From positions 17,721,685 through 17,785,684 of the forward strand of contig NC_135356.1 of assembly GCF_051622035.1 (NCBI RefSeq): a stretch of 64,000 bases of DNA, read 5' to 3'. The position numbers and the translations under genes are program-made. Shown piece by piece: positions 1 to 12,542 of this stretch. Origin of the DNA: Arctopsyche grandis. Taxonomy: Eukaryota; Arthropoda; Insecta; Trichoptera; Hydropsychidae. The notes below the pieces were generated by a model. That model did no database searches and was not told where the DNA came from. It was given only the letters and a program-made list of their open reading frames with translations. The stretch's first letter is position 1, and every line of letters starts with the position of its first letter.

Positions 1-1822
1 TGAAAATATTTTAATACGTCATAACTTGATGCCATTCCTTTGAACTGCCTTAATTTTCTTAATTTTAAACAAAACTATTACGCTTCTTTTATCTTGAATT
101 ATTTTTTTTATGTGGGATGTATCAGGGTTTTTTATTTTTAAGGAATAATGAGATACAACGAATATGTGTACGCTCGTTAATGTTTTATGAGTTCTCATTC
201 TTCAACATGTTTGCTAACCTAACATAATCTTAACTGAATACAGATTTCTTTTTATTATTATATGATGAATAGTTAATTAGGTATACATATATGTAATAAT
301 TTATTATTTTATTGTAAATATTTTTTTTAATAAAGATGATTGCATGATTGAAAATGTTACATTATTTTTAAAAATAAATAAAATGACAAAAATCAAATCG
401 TTCTTGTATGGGATTCATTGCCTATTAGTTTAAGTTAAAAATTAATATTGAATCAAATAATAAATTTAATCGTTGCAGAATATAATTTTCTATTAATTAC
501 GTTTTTTCCAATTTAAATATGTTGTTCTATTATATTTTTAACTATTCACTACACATTTAATTGTTGAAATATTTGAATAGTTTTAAATCAGATGACCAAA
601 ATTGTCACGTTCTATTGAAAAAAAATCTAAATACATAAATGATTTGACAAAGTAAATGTAATATTTGGAAATGGAAACCATTCTCATCAAAAATTTTCAA
701 CAAAAACTGCGGCAATCTCTTGAAAATGTATTTTAAACAGATTGGATTTCATTCTGTTTTTTTTTTGTGTTTGTTTTAATATCGCTTTGGTTCATCAAAA
801 TCTATAAAAATTTTAAAATTTGAGTTCTGACATGTTGGTAATTGATGAGGTTTAATATATGGATATTATAAAGAACAAATATTGCGCGTTAAATTTAGTT
901 TTACATTTAATTAATTGCGTACAAATATTTCAACATTTAGTATAGTGAAATGCCTAACAAAAGGTACTATTTTACATTGAGTAACGTTTAACCTTTGAAA
1001 GCAAAAGTAAGGAATGAAGAAAGAGACCACGAAATTATAAGTATAATATCTAAATTTATCCAAGATGAATTCGAATATTTTCACTATAGCAATGCATCGA
1101 CGTACCTGAGCAAATAGTTAAACGAATTTTCGCAATAAGAAGAGGTTAGTAAAATAGGTTCAACCCACAATAAAATTTGATATTTTTTTGTAAAATGTAA
1201 AAACGAACTTCTAAAATCTAATAACACTGTTGCGTTGTTCCCGAAATTTGTCAATTTCTATTGAAATTGCACAAAACAATAAAATTTTGGTGTGAAACCC
1301 ATTAAAACGAGCATAAACTTCACTTCATAATCGTTTTCGATATTGACATACTAAAAACGTTGATTGTATATGGTATATATATATATATATATGAGTAGGC
1401 CGAATCACAACCAATAGAGTTGTGTTAGTTGTAATGTAAGTGCTATGTAAATACATATTGAGATGATATGAATAATGCGTTGTGAGCGCGGACCCTCCTC
1501 CCGGTGGAATAACTTAATGAATGGTCTAGTTAGTCAAAAGCCCCTATCACAAGCCGAGCGGGCAACGATGATACGGATGATTCCCATTTATTCGCCGGCA
1601 CCAGCCTGAGCTTCAATAAAAACATATCTGAATAAGCAAGTATTACGTGCGTGTAATTTTTCAATAAAAATCTCTCACATTGGGCGCAAATCGGCTTGTA
1701 TTGCTCGTGCGAAATCTGCACATTCGACTTAATAACATAATTGACATTTGCACACGTTTCGTATTAATTTTATTCCATTGTGGTGTGGTTCGTTTTTAGT
1801 ACACGAGGATTTTTCCAGAAGA
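1..1822. other. AT-rich intergenic DNA upstream of the Ig-domain gene
   Basis: No coding segment is recognisable on either strand. The stretch is AT-rich with a short (AT)n run near 1373-1392. From about 1480 to 1740 base composition is more balanced, which would suit promoter or 5' untranslated DNA of the gene that begins at 1823, but no TATA box or initiator can be singled out. I searched the minus strand here for the missing C-terminal Plod exons and recognised none. Confidence 0.5.
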
Positions 1823-2951
1823 ATGAAAGTTTCCGGAGCTATCTTAGTCGTCTGCGTGATGATGCTGCTTTTCAACTATCCTGTCGTCGGACGAAGAGGG
1901 CGAAAAATAAGCAAAACCAAATCCAGAGTAAATTTTACTTTCTTTTTATATCAAATTTAACTATTACGTACTAAAAAAAATATATATACATATATATTTT
2001 GAAAAATATATTTACAGTGTTACAATTACAATTTTTGATAATATCAATTTTATATTTTGATTTATATTGCTTTATTTTAATTTAAAAAAAAATGTATAAA
2101 ATGGATGGATTTACATAATTAAATATACTACCAAAATGCTTTTAATACGCTTATTTAAAATGTACAGATTTGATTTAATTGTAAAATTTAAAATTAAGCA
2201 TTTGTTTCATTGAATTAAGTTGAAAGATATGTGCTAAATTGTTGCGACACGAATCATATGTGATTTCAAAGCGTGAGATTTGAATTTCAGGTGCAAATTG
2301 GTTTGCCGATTACTGGAAAATATCGAGATGTGGATTCAGATCAATATTACAACAACAATAATGTATGTATAACAAAAACAGCGTATTATTGAACATTTAT
2401 ATATTGTATGTATGCTGCGAATTATATAAAGTTTTATGTACATGCATACATTTTTTTGGCGATGATTTGATTTTGCGTGCGATTTGATTATAATCATGTA
2501 CATATGTGCGCTTGTGAATTGAATTTTAAATGCAAAAGTGGACCGATCGACCGATTTTGATTTCAGGGTGCTAAAATATTGCTCGCTTCCCACTTTGATT
2601 ATGAATACGTTCTTGGACATAAAATAGCGTTCTTGTGTGTGGCCAGAGGATCTCCACGGCCTCACATCACGTGGTTTAAGGATGGCATTGAAATATTTTC
2701 CCACCTTTACCTCCACGTTCGTACACAATTAGAATTAAGATCATATTCGAATTGAATTCACACATTTTTTTAAATTTGGTTGTTTCTTTAAGGTGCACGA
2801 ATGGCGCATGGGAAAAGACAAAGTCAAGTCCAAAATTGAAATAGATCCAGCGACACAGATGGACGCCGGTGTATATGAATGTACGGCTGACAATATGTAT
2901 TCAATTGACAGACGTTCATTCAAAACAGATTTTTCTATTGCTTTCGATTAA
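1823..2951 (+). CDS. oig-4: Secreted single Ig-domain protein (OIG-4-like), four exons
   Basis: Coding exons 1823-1927, 2291-2362, 2567-2716 and 2793-2951 join to 161 codons plus TAA. Each is a multiple of three, so all introns are phase 0 with GT donors and AG acceptors. Residues 1-23 form a hydrophobic signal peptide, followed by a basic stretch (GRRGRK) and a short Asn/Tyr-rich linker. One I-set Ig domain fills the rest: strand-B Cys in AFLCVARG, core Trp in ITWFKDG, and strand-F Cys in the DAGVYECTADN motif. No transmembrane segment follows, so the product is predicted secreted. Size and layout match nematode OIG-4, an extracellular protein that stabilises acetylcholine-receptor clusters at the neuromuscular junction; the same role here is inference. 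It lies opposite in strand to Plod and may sit within a Plod intron. The Ig fold is certain; orthology is likely. Confidence 0.87.
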
Positions 2952-4571
2952 AAAAATGTTATATTTTACATTCAAGTATTTGCTTCCAGAATATTCTAAT
3001 ATGTAAAATGCTTTTTTTCTTAATTGGAACACTTAACTTAATAAATAGTTGATATTTAACTGAAAAGTTTGTATTGATTCTTCACTTTCTTTGAAAAGGA
3101 TTGACTAAATATATTTTATCAGAAAAATTGAAAACCATGCAATCTTCTGAAAAAAATCAATATACATATTTGTATACAAATAAATTAACTTCAATTGATT
3201 TCAATTGTTATTTTAGGTGTGTGTAAAAATTTGGCAATGTAAAATAAAATAATTCGATTCATTGAACTTATTTTTGCATATTCCAAAATAAGTATCAAAA
3301 CGAAAATTTTTAAGTTATCGATTATATTTTTCCATACTAATAAAATATAATAAACCAAAATGATAAATTTACCAAGCCCTGTGTTCAAAATCAACCGTAT
3401 TGAATAAGAATCTAACGACCTATGAAAGGTAAAATTTTTATAAAATCTGTCTATAGCCATAATGTACATATACATACATATATGTATTATCACAAATAAT
3501 TTCAATTATATGTAATATAATAAATCTTCTAACATAAATACATATAATTTTGAACAATTCATTATATCCAAGCGTGAAAACTGTGATGCTAATTTAAAAA
3601 TAATATCTTATATTAAATTAATCACACAATAAATGCAAATAAAACTTCTGAAATCAAAATTTTGTATAAAAATATTAATTTTTAAAATTCACCACTTCTC
3701 TCTCCTATATATACATGTACATATATAGATGTTAGAGTTTCATTTTAGTCAAAAAGTATTAAAACATATTAATTCATGTCAAAATATATCGTGAAATTCG
3801 ATAATAATAAAATATGAAATATTATACATACATATATTGAAAACAGCTATCGATAAAGGATTTTTAAAATTATTGAGGTCATTATGCCTTAGCTTTTAAA
3901 CGAACATAGAGTAGAATTTAAGTACAAATACGATTTCTGTTTAGCTAGAGTCATTTTCTATTGAAATTGTTGCATTGGAAACATTAAATGCTCATATTAT
4001 TAATTAAAAATCCCTTTTTACGTGATTTTAAAATCCAAAAAAATTGTTTTATGTGATTTTACTATGATCGTTATTGTTATTAGACGTTTTTATTTAAATT
4101 GACAATGTTGTATGTGAACTAGGATTCCTGTAATCAATTTTTGACCCACTTACACTAAGCCAATTTACTTGAAATTTTGCAAACATAAATATTTATTGAC
4201 TATACAATATTCTAATCGAAAATTCATTTATCGTTAAACAGAGCGATAGAAGCTAGATGTAAAATTAAAAATCAGTTGACTTAGTTTCCAAAACAATTAA
4301 TCAACATTCACTAGTGTGTGTAAAGTCGTGTTTCCCGATAGTAAAGTTAAGAAAAAACAAGCATATAAGACCATGTACATAGGTTGAATAAAAATTTAGA
4401 CGATATTTTTACCTCTACAAAATGTGAAGATTTAATATCCCAATTGATGATACTGAAGTATTAATAGTATTTTCAATTCTAAAAAAAATCTCACCCATTA
4501 TTACAATACATTTGTACTGTCTATAAAACCTTTCACTCAATTTTGTTCATATGCATATGTTAATTACTTAC
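2952..4571. other. Gap between the Ig gene and the last visible Plod exon
   Basis: AT-rich DNA with no recognisable exon, repeat or RNA gene. If Plod continues leftward this is part of a Plod intron. I looked for a minus-strand exon following the VHLVRR end of the last visible exon and found none. Confidence 0.4.
3040..3045 (+). terminator. Candidate polyadenylation signal for the Ig-domain gene
   Basis: An AATAAA hexamer lies about 90 bases after the stop codon, a normal distance for a short insect 3' UTR. The region is AT-rich, so chance matches are common. Confidence 0.35.
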
Positions 4572-6976
4572 CTCCTGACTAAATGAACGATCTCCATATA
4601 ATCGATAGAGCGAGCGTAAAAGCCTTCCAATGTTAGAGCTCCCCAGAAATTGGACCATGCCTTTCCTGAACGAGTCACCATTGGAGCAACAAATGGTAAG
4701 TTGGCCTCTACCAGATCGCGCAACGTGTCTTTATTGTCCAAGTGGACGATAGAATCCACCACGAATAAATAATCACACTTCTGGACGGAGCAATGGTGAC
4801 TGAAAAATAAAACGGCACACATGTAAATTGACAAAATCGCTCATTTATGTATTTAAATACAACACCAATCGTTGAAATTGTGGTTTTTACTTTATTCAAT
4901 TTCAATGACTAGTATTACAAGTTTAAAATTTACATTGCAAGCATTCTAGCCGATCCTTCGTCGATCTTATCTTCTGGTGTAATTTGTTTAAAGCTCGCAT
5001 ACTCGGATGAACTCTCTGTGAATTTTTTAATATGAGACTTGTGGTACGGAACGTTATTTCTTACAAACAAATGTATTTTATCTTTTGGATAGTCAATGCT
5101 AGAAATTCTCAAGAAAAATTCTTCGATGAAAGGTGTAGCTTGCTCAACAAACACAGCCACGACCACCGTCGGAACGTTATGCATCTGAAAATTAAATCTT
5201 CAAATATTAATATCATTATATTATACATAATCTCAGTTAATATGCACATGCAAATGTTATAAATAAAACAAACATCTAGAAGTTTTCGTTTTTCTTCGCA
5301 TTTCAAGCAACCGAGTTGTGGCGACCATGATTTGGCCAAATAGTTAGTCAAGGAATTGAAATAAATCTTTGAAGGTCCATTTCCATGTAAAATAAGTGGT
5401 TTCACATTATACACCATGTTTGAAATGTATGGATAAGTTATACTGTCGTTGATGTGTAGTTCGATTTCGTCTGAAATACAAAAATATAAATTCATAGTGA
5501 ATTCTAAGTAATTATTAATAGCAAATTTTCAATTAAAATTTGACAATTTTAAGTATTTTTTGATTTCCATTATCACATTTTTGACACCCCATCCCATCAT
5601 AGTATTATAGTTATAAAAATTAATTTCGGTAAAATGTCGCAGAACTTTCTTTTTCTTCATAAACACAATATATTTTGGTGGTTTTATGATGACATTTATT
5701 TTCTAGTTAATGTTTAATACTGACCCTTCCCTCTCCCCTTATCCCCTTCACCACAATTCATTACATTATATCACACTGATTCCCTTCAATTGGAGTATAA
5801 TGTAATTTATGTATGTACATACGTATTATATTGTACAACTGCTATGAGAAAAATTATATAAACCAAAAATTAATAAAAGTTTATGATAATAAGTTAAAAT
5901 AAATAAACTCGAAAAAAATTAACGCTTATAATATTAAGTTAATTACAAGTGTTGACTTTTATGTACATATGTAGTGATTAAAAATTATAAAAAAATATAA
6001 TTGAGATATTGTAATTGTGATAGTAATTTTTTCAGATTAATTTAAGGTATTCATAAATATTATATACAGGCGTCTTTACCCGGCTTCGCTCGGTAAAAGT
6101 TATAGTTATAGTTATATACAAAGTCTCTTCCAAAATTATATATTAGATGTACATATAAATACGTGTGTACATAATTTATTATGTATTTTTTTTTATTCTT
6201 ACAAAGACTATATGTATGTATGTTTATAAGTGATTTTACAAACCTACAGCACCATTGAGGTTTTGAAAGATTTGTGATTTATGATCTAACCGTATTTTCA
6301 AATTTTTTCGCAAATTCTCGTCTAGATATACTTTCGTATAATACAGTTGATCATCATCCTTATCCTTGACTGGTGTATGAGAAATGATTTCATAGATTTC
6401 TTTGAAATAACCTGAAAATTAATTATAATAATTAATAATGAAGTTCCAAAAATTATAAATATATAAAACATTAAACAATCCATACCAATAAATCCACCGG
6501 AATTCAAATATTTATTCCTGGCGCCTTCAATGTTGGGATATTTTGCAGCCAAAGCTTCATCGGGCCAACAAAACTGCTCGGCCGAGAATAAAACTCTGGT
6601 ATTTTCGAAAGACAAAAATGTCTTGACGATTTCAGATGGATCTCCCAGAAATATTACATCGTAACTGCAATTTTTGACATTGATTAAACAACAAAAAAAT
6701 ATAATATAAAGATCGAATAGTTAATATGTCCATCCATTCACCTGTCAGTGAATATGACAATTTTATCATCCTTGGCTCCTTCATCTTTCATTTTCTCCAG
6801 TTGTTTTTTGATCAAATTTATTTTTTGGCCGCCACCGGCATAGTTCATGTTGCCGCCGGTCCATTTTACACCTTTTCCTAGCGTTGTGACAGGTATATCG
6901 TACACAGATGCTGATCTTATATACCTTTGGTAACCATCTGTGCTATTCGAAGCAACCGTCAAAAAGACAACGTCAT
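4572..6976 (-). CDS. Plod: Procollagen-lysine hydroxylase/glycosyltransferase (Plod), six internal exons, C-terminus missing
   Basis: Six minus-strand exons join in frame: 6976-6742, 6664-6486, 6411-6244, 5470-5274, 5184-4934 and 4799-4572, all GT-AG. The first begins DDVVFLTVASNSTDGYQRY, the start of the lysyl-hydroxylase glycosyltransferase domain. It continues with GGGQK, the IVIFTDSYDVIF metal-binding region, the FSAEQFCWPD and YLNSGGFIG motifs, and ILHGNG. The later exons hold the second domain (AVFVEQATPF, the CDYLFVVDS DxD-like site, SNFWGAL, and YARSIDY). The family hydroxylates collagen lysines in the endoplasmic reticulum and glycosylates the hydroxylysine. These exons give about 420 residues of a protein normally near 720. 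The Fe(II)/2-oxoglutarate dioxygenase domain should follow but is not seen left of 4572; the last donor is intact, so exons probably lie beyond a long intron or outside the window. Family assignment is secure. Confidence 0.93.
5471..6243. other. Plod intron of about 770 bp
   Basis: The longest intron between the clustered Plod exons. It is AT-rich. A GC-richer phrase at about 6069-6105 (cccggcttcgctcggtaaaa) looks like a fragment of a dispersed repeat rather than host coding sequence. Nothing else stands out. Confidence 0.35.
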
Positions 6977-7809
6977 CTGAAACAAGAACATATTCATTCT
7001 ATTAATTAAGAGTTGGTAAATTTATTAAAAATCAAAATCAGCTGATTTATGATCGAACAATAACCCAGGAGTTTTAGTTCTATTGTTAAAAAGCAATCCA
7101 GCATTGTAAAACTTAATTTTCTCTGGTGAAAATGGATCAATGTTCCCATTAATAAAGTATGTATGGTTGGGTTAACGACCCCTGGAAGCATTCTATGTAG
7201 TGGCCCAATATGCTTTAAATGCAAAGCGAATGCATCTATTTTTAAACACTCTGGTTCCAGATGTAAAACTGCTTAGTGCATTTCGAACATGTGCATGGCT
7301 TTGTAAAAGTGGAAGGGGGTTGTTTACGCATGTTTATTTTGTCCTGCATTCAGCTGAGGCAGATTTTTAGAAAAACTAAGGAAATGAGATTTCAGTAATC
7401 ATTGAAGTGCGACGGCGTAACGACTTCTTTACAATCACTCAAAGGTCAAGATAACGCAAAGAATTCACAAGAAAAAAAATAGACAGCTTCAGATAAAATG
7501 TAACTCGGCAACTGGGAAAAAATATTGTTCAATATTATTATTGCAAATTATATAAAAATGAACTCTGATAAAAAAAAATGTTTCGTTTTTACTTTCTCTA
7601 TGAGTTCAAGCAACAAACCGTGTCGTTTCAAATTTTTTACTATTAAAAGTATTCTTCAACCAAGATTTTACGAAAGTTTTGAAAAACTCCACTTTCGAAT
7701 TTCAACAAAGAATTTTGCACGTGTTATAAAAAAAAATTTGAGTCTTTGGCTTTCTTTGGATGTTAAATTACGACGCAATAAAATGTATGATTGAAGGCAG
7801 GATGATTAC
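6977..7809. other. Gap upstream of the clustered Plod exons
   Basis: Probably the 3' end of Plod intron 1. No exon or structured repeat was recognised up to the MITE target duplication at 7802-7809. Confidence 0.35.
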
Positions 7810-7942
7810 TAAAGCCCGGATAACCAGCGTGCCGTTCATTGCTCAAATGTTGTAAATGCATTGTTAAAGGTTTGCCGAACCTTTTTTACAAAGCATTTAC
7901 AACAATTGAACAATGAACGGCGCGCTTTGGGTCCGTACTCTA
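7810..7942. mobile_element. Palindromic hAT-type MITE (family M1), 133 bp
   Basis: The element is flanked by a perfect 8-bp direct repeat, ATGATTAC, at 7802-7809 and 7943-7950. Its ends are inverted (left TAAAGCCCGGA, right read inward TAGAGTACGGA) and the interior folds back on itself: GCCGTTCATTG, then a TTGTAAATGC core, mirrored on the other side. The 8-bp duplication and TA-G-AG ends fit nonautonomous hAT elements. Related copies lie at 20549, 50995, 58569 and 58722. Confidence 0.85.
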
Positions 7943-8092
7943 ATGATTACCAGTGTTCGAAAAAAGGTTTTTTTTTTCTGTACCTGCTATTTAATCGACT
8001 GCGAACTTGCAAATATCGAAAACAATTTTCAAGATTTGTATAATTTTTAGATTTCTAACAACGGGTTTCCGGAAACCCATGGAAACTATTCG

Positions 8093-8230
8093 GGTGACAC
8101 CACTGGCTGCAGCCTCCCAGTATAGTACATATGCATGCCATTTTTGTCTGCATTTGGGCTGTAGTAGTACTACAACCCGATTAATCTCTGCAGCCCCCCC
8201 CCCCTTTGAATTCTCACGAGCCACCACTGC
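8093..8230 (-). mobile_element. Truncated hAT MITE (family M2)
   Basis: The right end, read inward on the minus strand, is CAGTGGTGGCTCGTGAGAAT, closely related to the ends of the element at 8296-8495. Both share the CTGCAGCC/poly-C interior. The left end does not match the family terminus, so this copy looks truncated. Confidence 0.55.
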
Positions 8231-8295
8231 CATTGACTGATATGCATACATTGAAGATAACTTTTTACAAGTATTTATTTAACTTCACTTGTTAG

Positions 8296-8495
8296 CAGAA
8301 GCGGCTCGTGAAAATTCATAGTGGTGGGGCTGCAGAGATAAATCAGGCTGTATGTAGTAGCTCGTTAACCAAACCGGTGATCGAATAAAAACAAAAATAG
8401 CATGCATATGTACTATATTGGGAGGTCTGCAGCCCGCAGCCTATGTACTGGGGGGGGACTGCAGCCCCGCAGCCCATATGGACGAGCCGCCACTG
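8296..8495 (+). mobile_element. hAT MITE (family M2), 200 bp with 8-bp target duplication
   Basis: The ends are CAGAAGCGGCTCGTG and, read inward from the right, CAGTGGCGGCTCGTC. A perfect 8-bp duplication CTTGTTAG sits at 8288-8295 and 8496-8503. The interior is GC-rich with repeated CTGCAG motifs and has no coding capacity. CAGTGGCG ends with an 8-bp duplication are typical of hAT elements. Confidence 0.85.
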
Positions 8496-8503
8496 CTTGT
8501 TAG

Positions 8504-9286
8504 TTAGCTTACGGTACAAAATTTGCGATTGTGATTTTTTTCAATTAATTATAAACTTTTGGTTTTAAATTATGTATTTTTATCTTGAGAAGGCTGTAAA
8601 ACAATTAATGTTGTTTATAACAACAAATATCTCGAAGTGATTATTTTTCTATATATGCACCAAACATGAAAATGTAAGATGCAGTTTGCAAATCTGAACG
8701 ATTACTCCAGGCTTAACGTAGTTGTTCAAAATAAAATAATGTTTCGTGAAAAATATCATCATTTAGAAAGGTTTCAAAAGCTGCGGCTGAATATCACAAT
8801 ATAAATACAAATGAACAATAGTTGTGCATATTGCATTCTGCGCTATCCTTTGACAATGCTACGCTTTCAAAAACAGAGATAAAGTAAAAAGCACAAAGTG
8901 AGTAATCGAAATCTACATTCATCCGGTAGTCGTATGTAGATAAAACGGGGACAATGCAAACGATATATATGTACATATGTACATACGTATTACAAATCTA
9001 TCTGTCGGTAGTTAAAGAAATATTGAATTGGTATGCGATAGGATTGTAATTAAAGGTCAAGACGAAAATGGAGCGATGAACTGTTACAGAGAGGCCATTG
9101 TAGATCTGATAGGGTAAAAAAGATGGCCGCCGAAGAATGTTCTGGAATAATAATCAGATGCGATCGAACGATGCGTCGATCTGGAAAAGCAATCGCTTTT
9201 GGTGAGTGTACGCCAAAGGTTGGCGACGAATACGTATGCTTAGGCGACAAGTTTGATAGACGATTCTTTTTTTTATCAACGTTTAA
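8504..9286. other. Gap between MITEs
   Basis: AT-rich DNA with a more balanced segment at about 9050-9280 that has short open frames but no recognisable protein similarity. Possibly old repeat sequence; not assigned. Confidence 0.3.
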
Positions 9287-9788
9287 GAGGGCTGTACTCC
9301 CGAAACCTTAATTTTGTTGCCGTTCCTTTCTTCGATATATATATATATATATATTGAGTGAATGCGACAATATATATCAATATACATATGTATTCAGTGA
9401 ATGTGACAGTTGCGCTTCGACCAGATAGTACGTATTTTAAATCGACAAAATCGAGGTTTCGTATTCTCCAATTTTCTCCTCCGAAACTGGACCAATTTTT
9501 AAAGATATTTAAGATATATTCTATGCAACTGTGCGCGTATTTTATTTAAAATCGACCGTTAAATAAGGACGCTGTACATTTTTCGTGGGTTTAAAAAAGA
9601 GGCGCTTTTATAAATGTTTGGCGGCTCCTAGCTCCTATAAAAAATAACTAATCAAAAAAATAAAAGCACAGATGCATGCCAATGGTGGATATCCATAGCA
9701 TATTAAAAAATAATTTCTCTAGTGCCATAATTGAGGAAGGGAGAAGTGTAATACGTTTGTATGGACAAGGCGTTGGTGTCCAGCCCTC
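9287..9788. mobile_element. TTAA-target MITE, about 502 bp
   Basis: Left end GAGGGCTGTACTCCC and right end, read inward, GAGGGCTGGACACC are inverted repeats immediately flanked by TTAA at 9283-9286 and 9789-9792. TTAA duplication is the signature of piggyBac-type transposition. There is no transposase sequence. Assignment to the piggyBac superfamily rests on the target site alone. Confidence 0.6.
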
Positions 9789-10329
9789 TTAATGTAAAAA
9801 AAATATTATAAGAAATTGCTCTGAATATTGATGATTTTTGCACAATTCATCTATTTTTGTTTTCTATATGGTTTCAATGTGATTTGCAAAATTCTAAAAT
9901 AGAATTTCGTTCTTAAGATGATCAAAATATTTTGATTTAGAGCAAATATCTAAAATTTTCAAACTGTGGACATTAATTAAAATTTTTTATTCTGATTGTT
10001 GTGTTTTCTTATAATGCGTGTCAAAAAACAGAATATTTAAATTTAAAATAAAGAGGTGTCTAAAGATGGGGGAAGAAAGAACTAAAAACAACCAATTTAC
10101 CCACAGATTGATTTACCTCCCACTTTTTGCTTATTTCCTGATACAAGCTGACGCTGAATTTCCCACGTTTTGATATTCCAAATTCAAATATTCTGCATTT
10201 GAACAATTCGAAATATTTATATGTATATATTTTGACCGCATACCGTCTTGCTGTTTATAAAATAAAATGATTTTTACTAAATTTCCACGTAACAACTTTT
10301 TCTGAATATACACATATATGTTACGTCGA

Positions 10330-10810
10330 ATTTATGAAATTTCTTATTACGTGAAATAGGCAAATAATACATAATTCGTGAAAAATGCAACCCATTGCTT
10401 AATTCATGACTTGGGTAAATTATCTGCCGAATGGGTAAATTTTTAACCTGCCAGCATAGCAGTTTAGATATATAGTATAGAATATTACTAAGCATAATAA
10501 TTTTAATCACAAAACAAATCTAAAATATTGTTTTTGAACTAATAGAACGTACAATGTACATAATATCTTTAAAAATACTATACAAAAAAACGATGTATCA
10601 AACTATTTTATTATGCATGTTTCAAGATTTGGTGGAAGTACATAGTGATTTAGCAATAAGTTACGTATAATTTTACAAGCGGGAGCAGAGAGTGCAATTC
10701 ATGCATTCCACGGATAATTTGCCTGCTTCATGAATTAAGCAACGGCTTGCGTTTTTCATGAATTAGGCAATTTTTGCGTATTTCACAAATTTGCAGTAAA
10801 TTAACATACA
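10330..10810. repeat. Foldback (imperfect inverted) repeat
   Basis: Arms at about 10330-10460 and 10680-10810 are inverted copies of each other, sharing the phrase TTGCTTAATTCATGA followed by GGTAAATTATC or GGCAAATTATC. Spacer about 220 bp. No target duplication could be fixed. Confidence 0.6.
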
Positions 10811-11848
10811 TTTGTATATGTAATAGGGATTGCAATTAAGTGTCAAATTTCATAAACCGGTAAAAGGTAAATGATTTTTCCTACTACCAGTATACCGATA
10901 TTTACCCGTAAATTAAAAAAAAAGTTTTATTTTCGCGGATTTAGATAACCGTACATATGTAGTTACTTTTCCTAAAAACGTTAACCTAGATTGAATCATA
11001 AATAATTAAAAATAAATCTCAGGTGAATAATGGCATATACATAAATGCATTATAGTTAATTCGTAATAAGAAATACATTTTAATTTAATTTTTTTTTAAC
11101 AAATCATATTTATTTATTTAAAGTTTGGACCGTTTGTTCATTACATTAATCGCGATGATGGATGTAAAAAGAAAATCTGTTTTGGGAACAAAAAGTTTAG
11201 GAAGCGACGTGTGTATATGTTAGTCAACATTTCTGGGAATTGATGCAAGTGTATGGTGTCTGGTTGTCTTATTGAACCAATTAAAATAAACACGCATACG
11301 AAAGTGTACATATGTATATACATACATACGTATGTAAGTATATAAAATACTAACGCTGGTCGTATCTATTTGTTTCAATCAACTCGTTTGAATAGTCAGT
11401 TCGAAAATGGTCATACATTACATTTAACTATGTTTGATGAGTATTAAATATGATTCTACTAGAAACAGCACACCATATACCATATATGTACACACGCACC
11501 AAGTTAGCAACAGCGAATGCAAAAAACTGTCGTCTATTATTATTAAATTTGATTTATGTTCAAAAACGATTCAGAAAGTCAAAATATAACTCATATCGAT
11601 TTGATACATTAGACACAACTACGAATGAAATTACCCAGTGGATATGTTTTAGTTTGCTTTTTATCATATTTTTTTTTGTTGTTGATGATCTATCCCTTTT
11701 TTTTCGGCTATTTTTTATTACTTTTTTTAATGAGTTGAATAAAATTTGGTACATAACAATGTTATCTTGCACGTTTTAAGCTGTGCATCGAGGCCGATGA
11801 TGCGAATCCCTATCTTCGAATCGAGCACAGAGAGGTCTCCGAGATCAA
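10811..11848. other. Gene-free gap
   Basis: AT-rich DNA with ATGTACATAC-type simple sequence around 11300-11340. The open frames present have the composition of AT-rich noise. No gene is supported. Confidence 0.35.
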
Positions 11849-11897
11849 AGGTCCATAGTGTTTTCATTTGAGTTTTTAATGAAAACACTATGGACCT
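11849..11897. repeat. Perfect 20-bp stem with 9-nt loop
   Basis: Arm 11849-11868 (aggtccatagtgttttcatt) is exactly complementary to 11878-11897, with loop TGAGTTTTT. It could be the core of a small palindromic MITE or a transcribed hairpin; no neighbouring gene points to a role. Confidence 0.75.
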
Positions 11898-12278
11898 AAA
11901 GTAGATTAGGTACCCGATAGATAAAACTCGATTTTACTAGAACTTATTCCGGTATGCAAATAAAACTGTATAAAGTTAGTGTGAAGAAGATTCTTCTGTA
12001 AAAATTCCCCGACTTTGACAATTGACAAGCCGTTACAGCGATGATTTAATTGTATTGCATCATTCCTTACACAGGCGTCATTACTTATTATTGTAGATGT
12101 TCCCGTCTACGTGACGGAATTGATGTGGTCAATATGTGATTTTATTTGTGTTTTTATTTTAATTAATTAGGTTTTATATAAATAAAATATTTCATTTAGA
12201 TAAACATGTAGAAATTATCATTCAAGGCTGAATTATGTATGTATTATAATAAGTTCGCCCTGGTCGCAGTTTACATAT

Positions 12279-12542
12279 ATGAAGTCACGAAATGTTAAGA
12301 CTTTAGGTCGGTTCATGTCCAGTTTCAAGCAAGTCGACAAATACTTTAAGTGTGCAATTGAGCCGTACGAAATGTTAGTGTCCATCGCAATGTGGGTCGT
12401 TTCCTGGAGTTGGAATATTCTGGGCGATTACGGACCGTTTCCACAAAGTGTATATTCAATGTGGGTTCAAACGACAAAATTTATTACGGAGCACATCCTA
12501 ATTGATAACAAAAGTCTGCTTAAGTTGATAACATTATTTTAA
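12279..12542 (+). CDS. Unrecognised 87-residue open frame
   Basis: This ATG-initiated frame has more balanced base composition than its surroundings and non-repetitive residues, including MWVVSWSWNILGDYGPF, with several Trp and aromatic residues. It matches no family I recognise. There is no flanking splice signal, promoter or related copy that I could identify. It could be a remnant of a mobile element, an isolated exon, or chance. It is listed because it differs in character from nearby AT-rich frames, not because a function can be assigned. Confidence 0.2.
   Translation: MKSRNVKTLGRFMSSFKQVDKYFKCAIEPYEMLVSIAMWVVSWSWNILGDYGPFPQSVYSMWVQTTKFITEHILIDNKSLLKLITLF

Noticed and set aside
2336..3505. 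Open frames on the minus strand of the Ig gene and its 3' flank
   Set aside because: They are antisense shadows of real exons or AT-rich low-complexity frames (Ile/Lys/Tyr-rich) with no domain.
9050..9280. Retrotransposon coding remnant
   Set aside because: A few residues (RKWSDELLQR) resemble LINE C-terminal sequence, but the match is too short to support.
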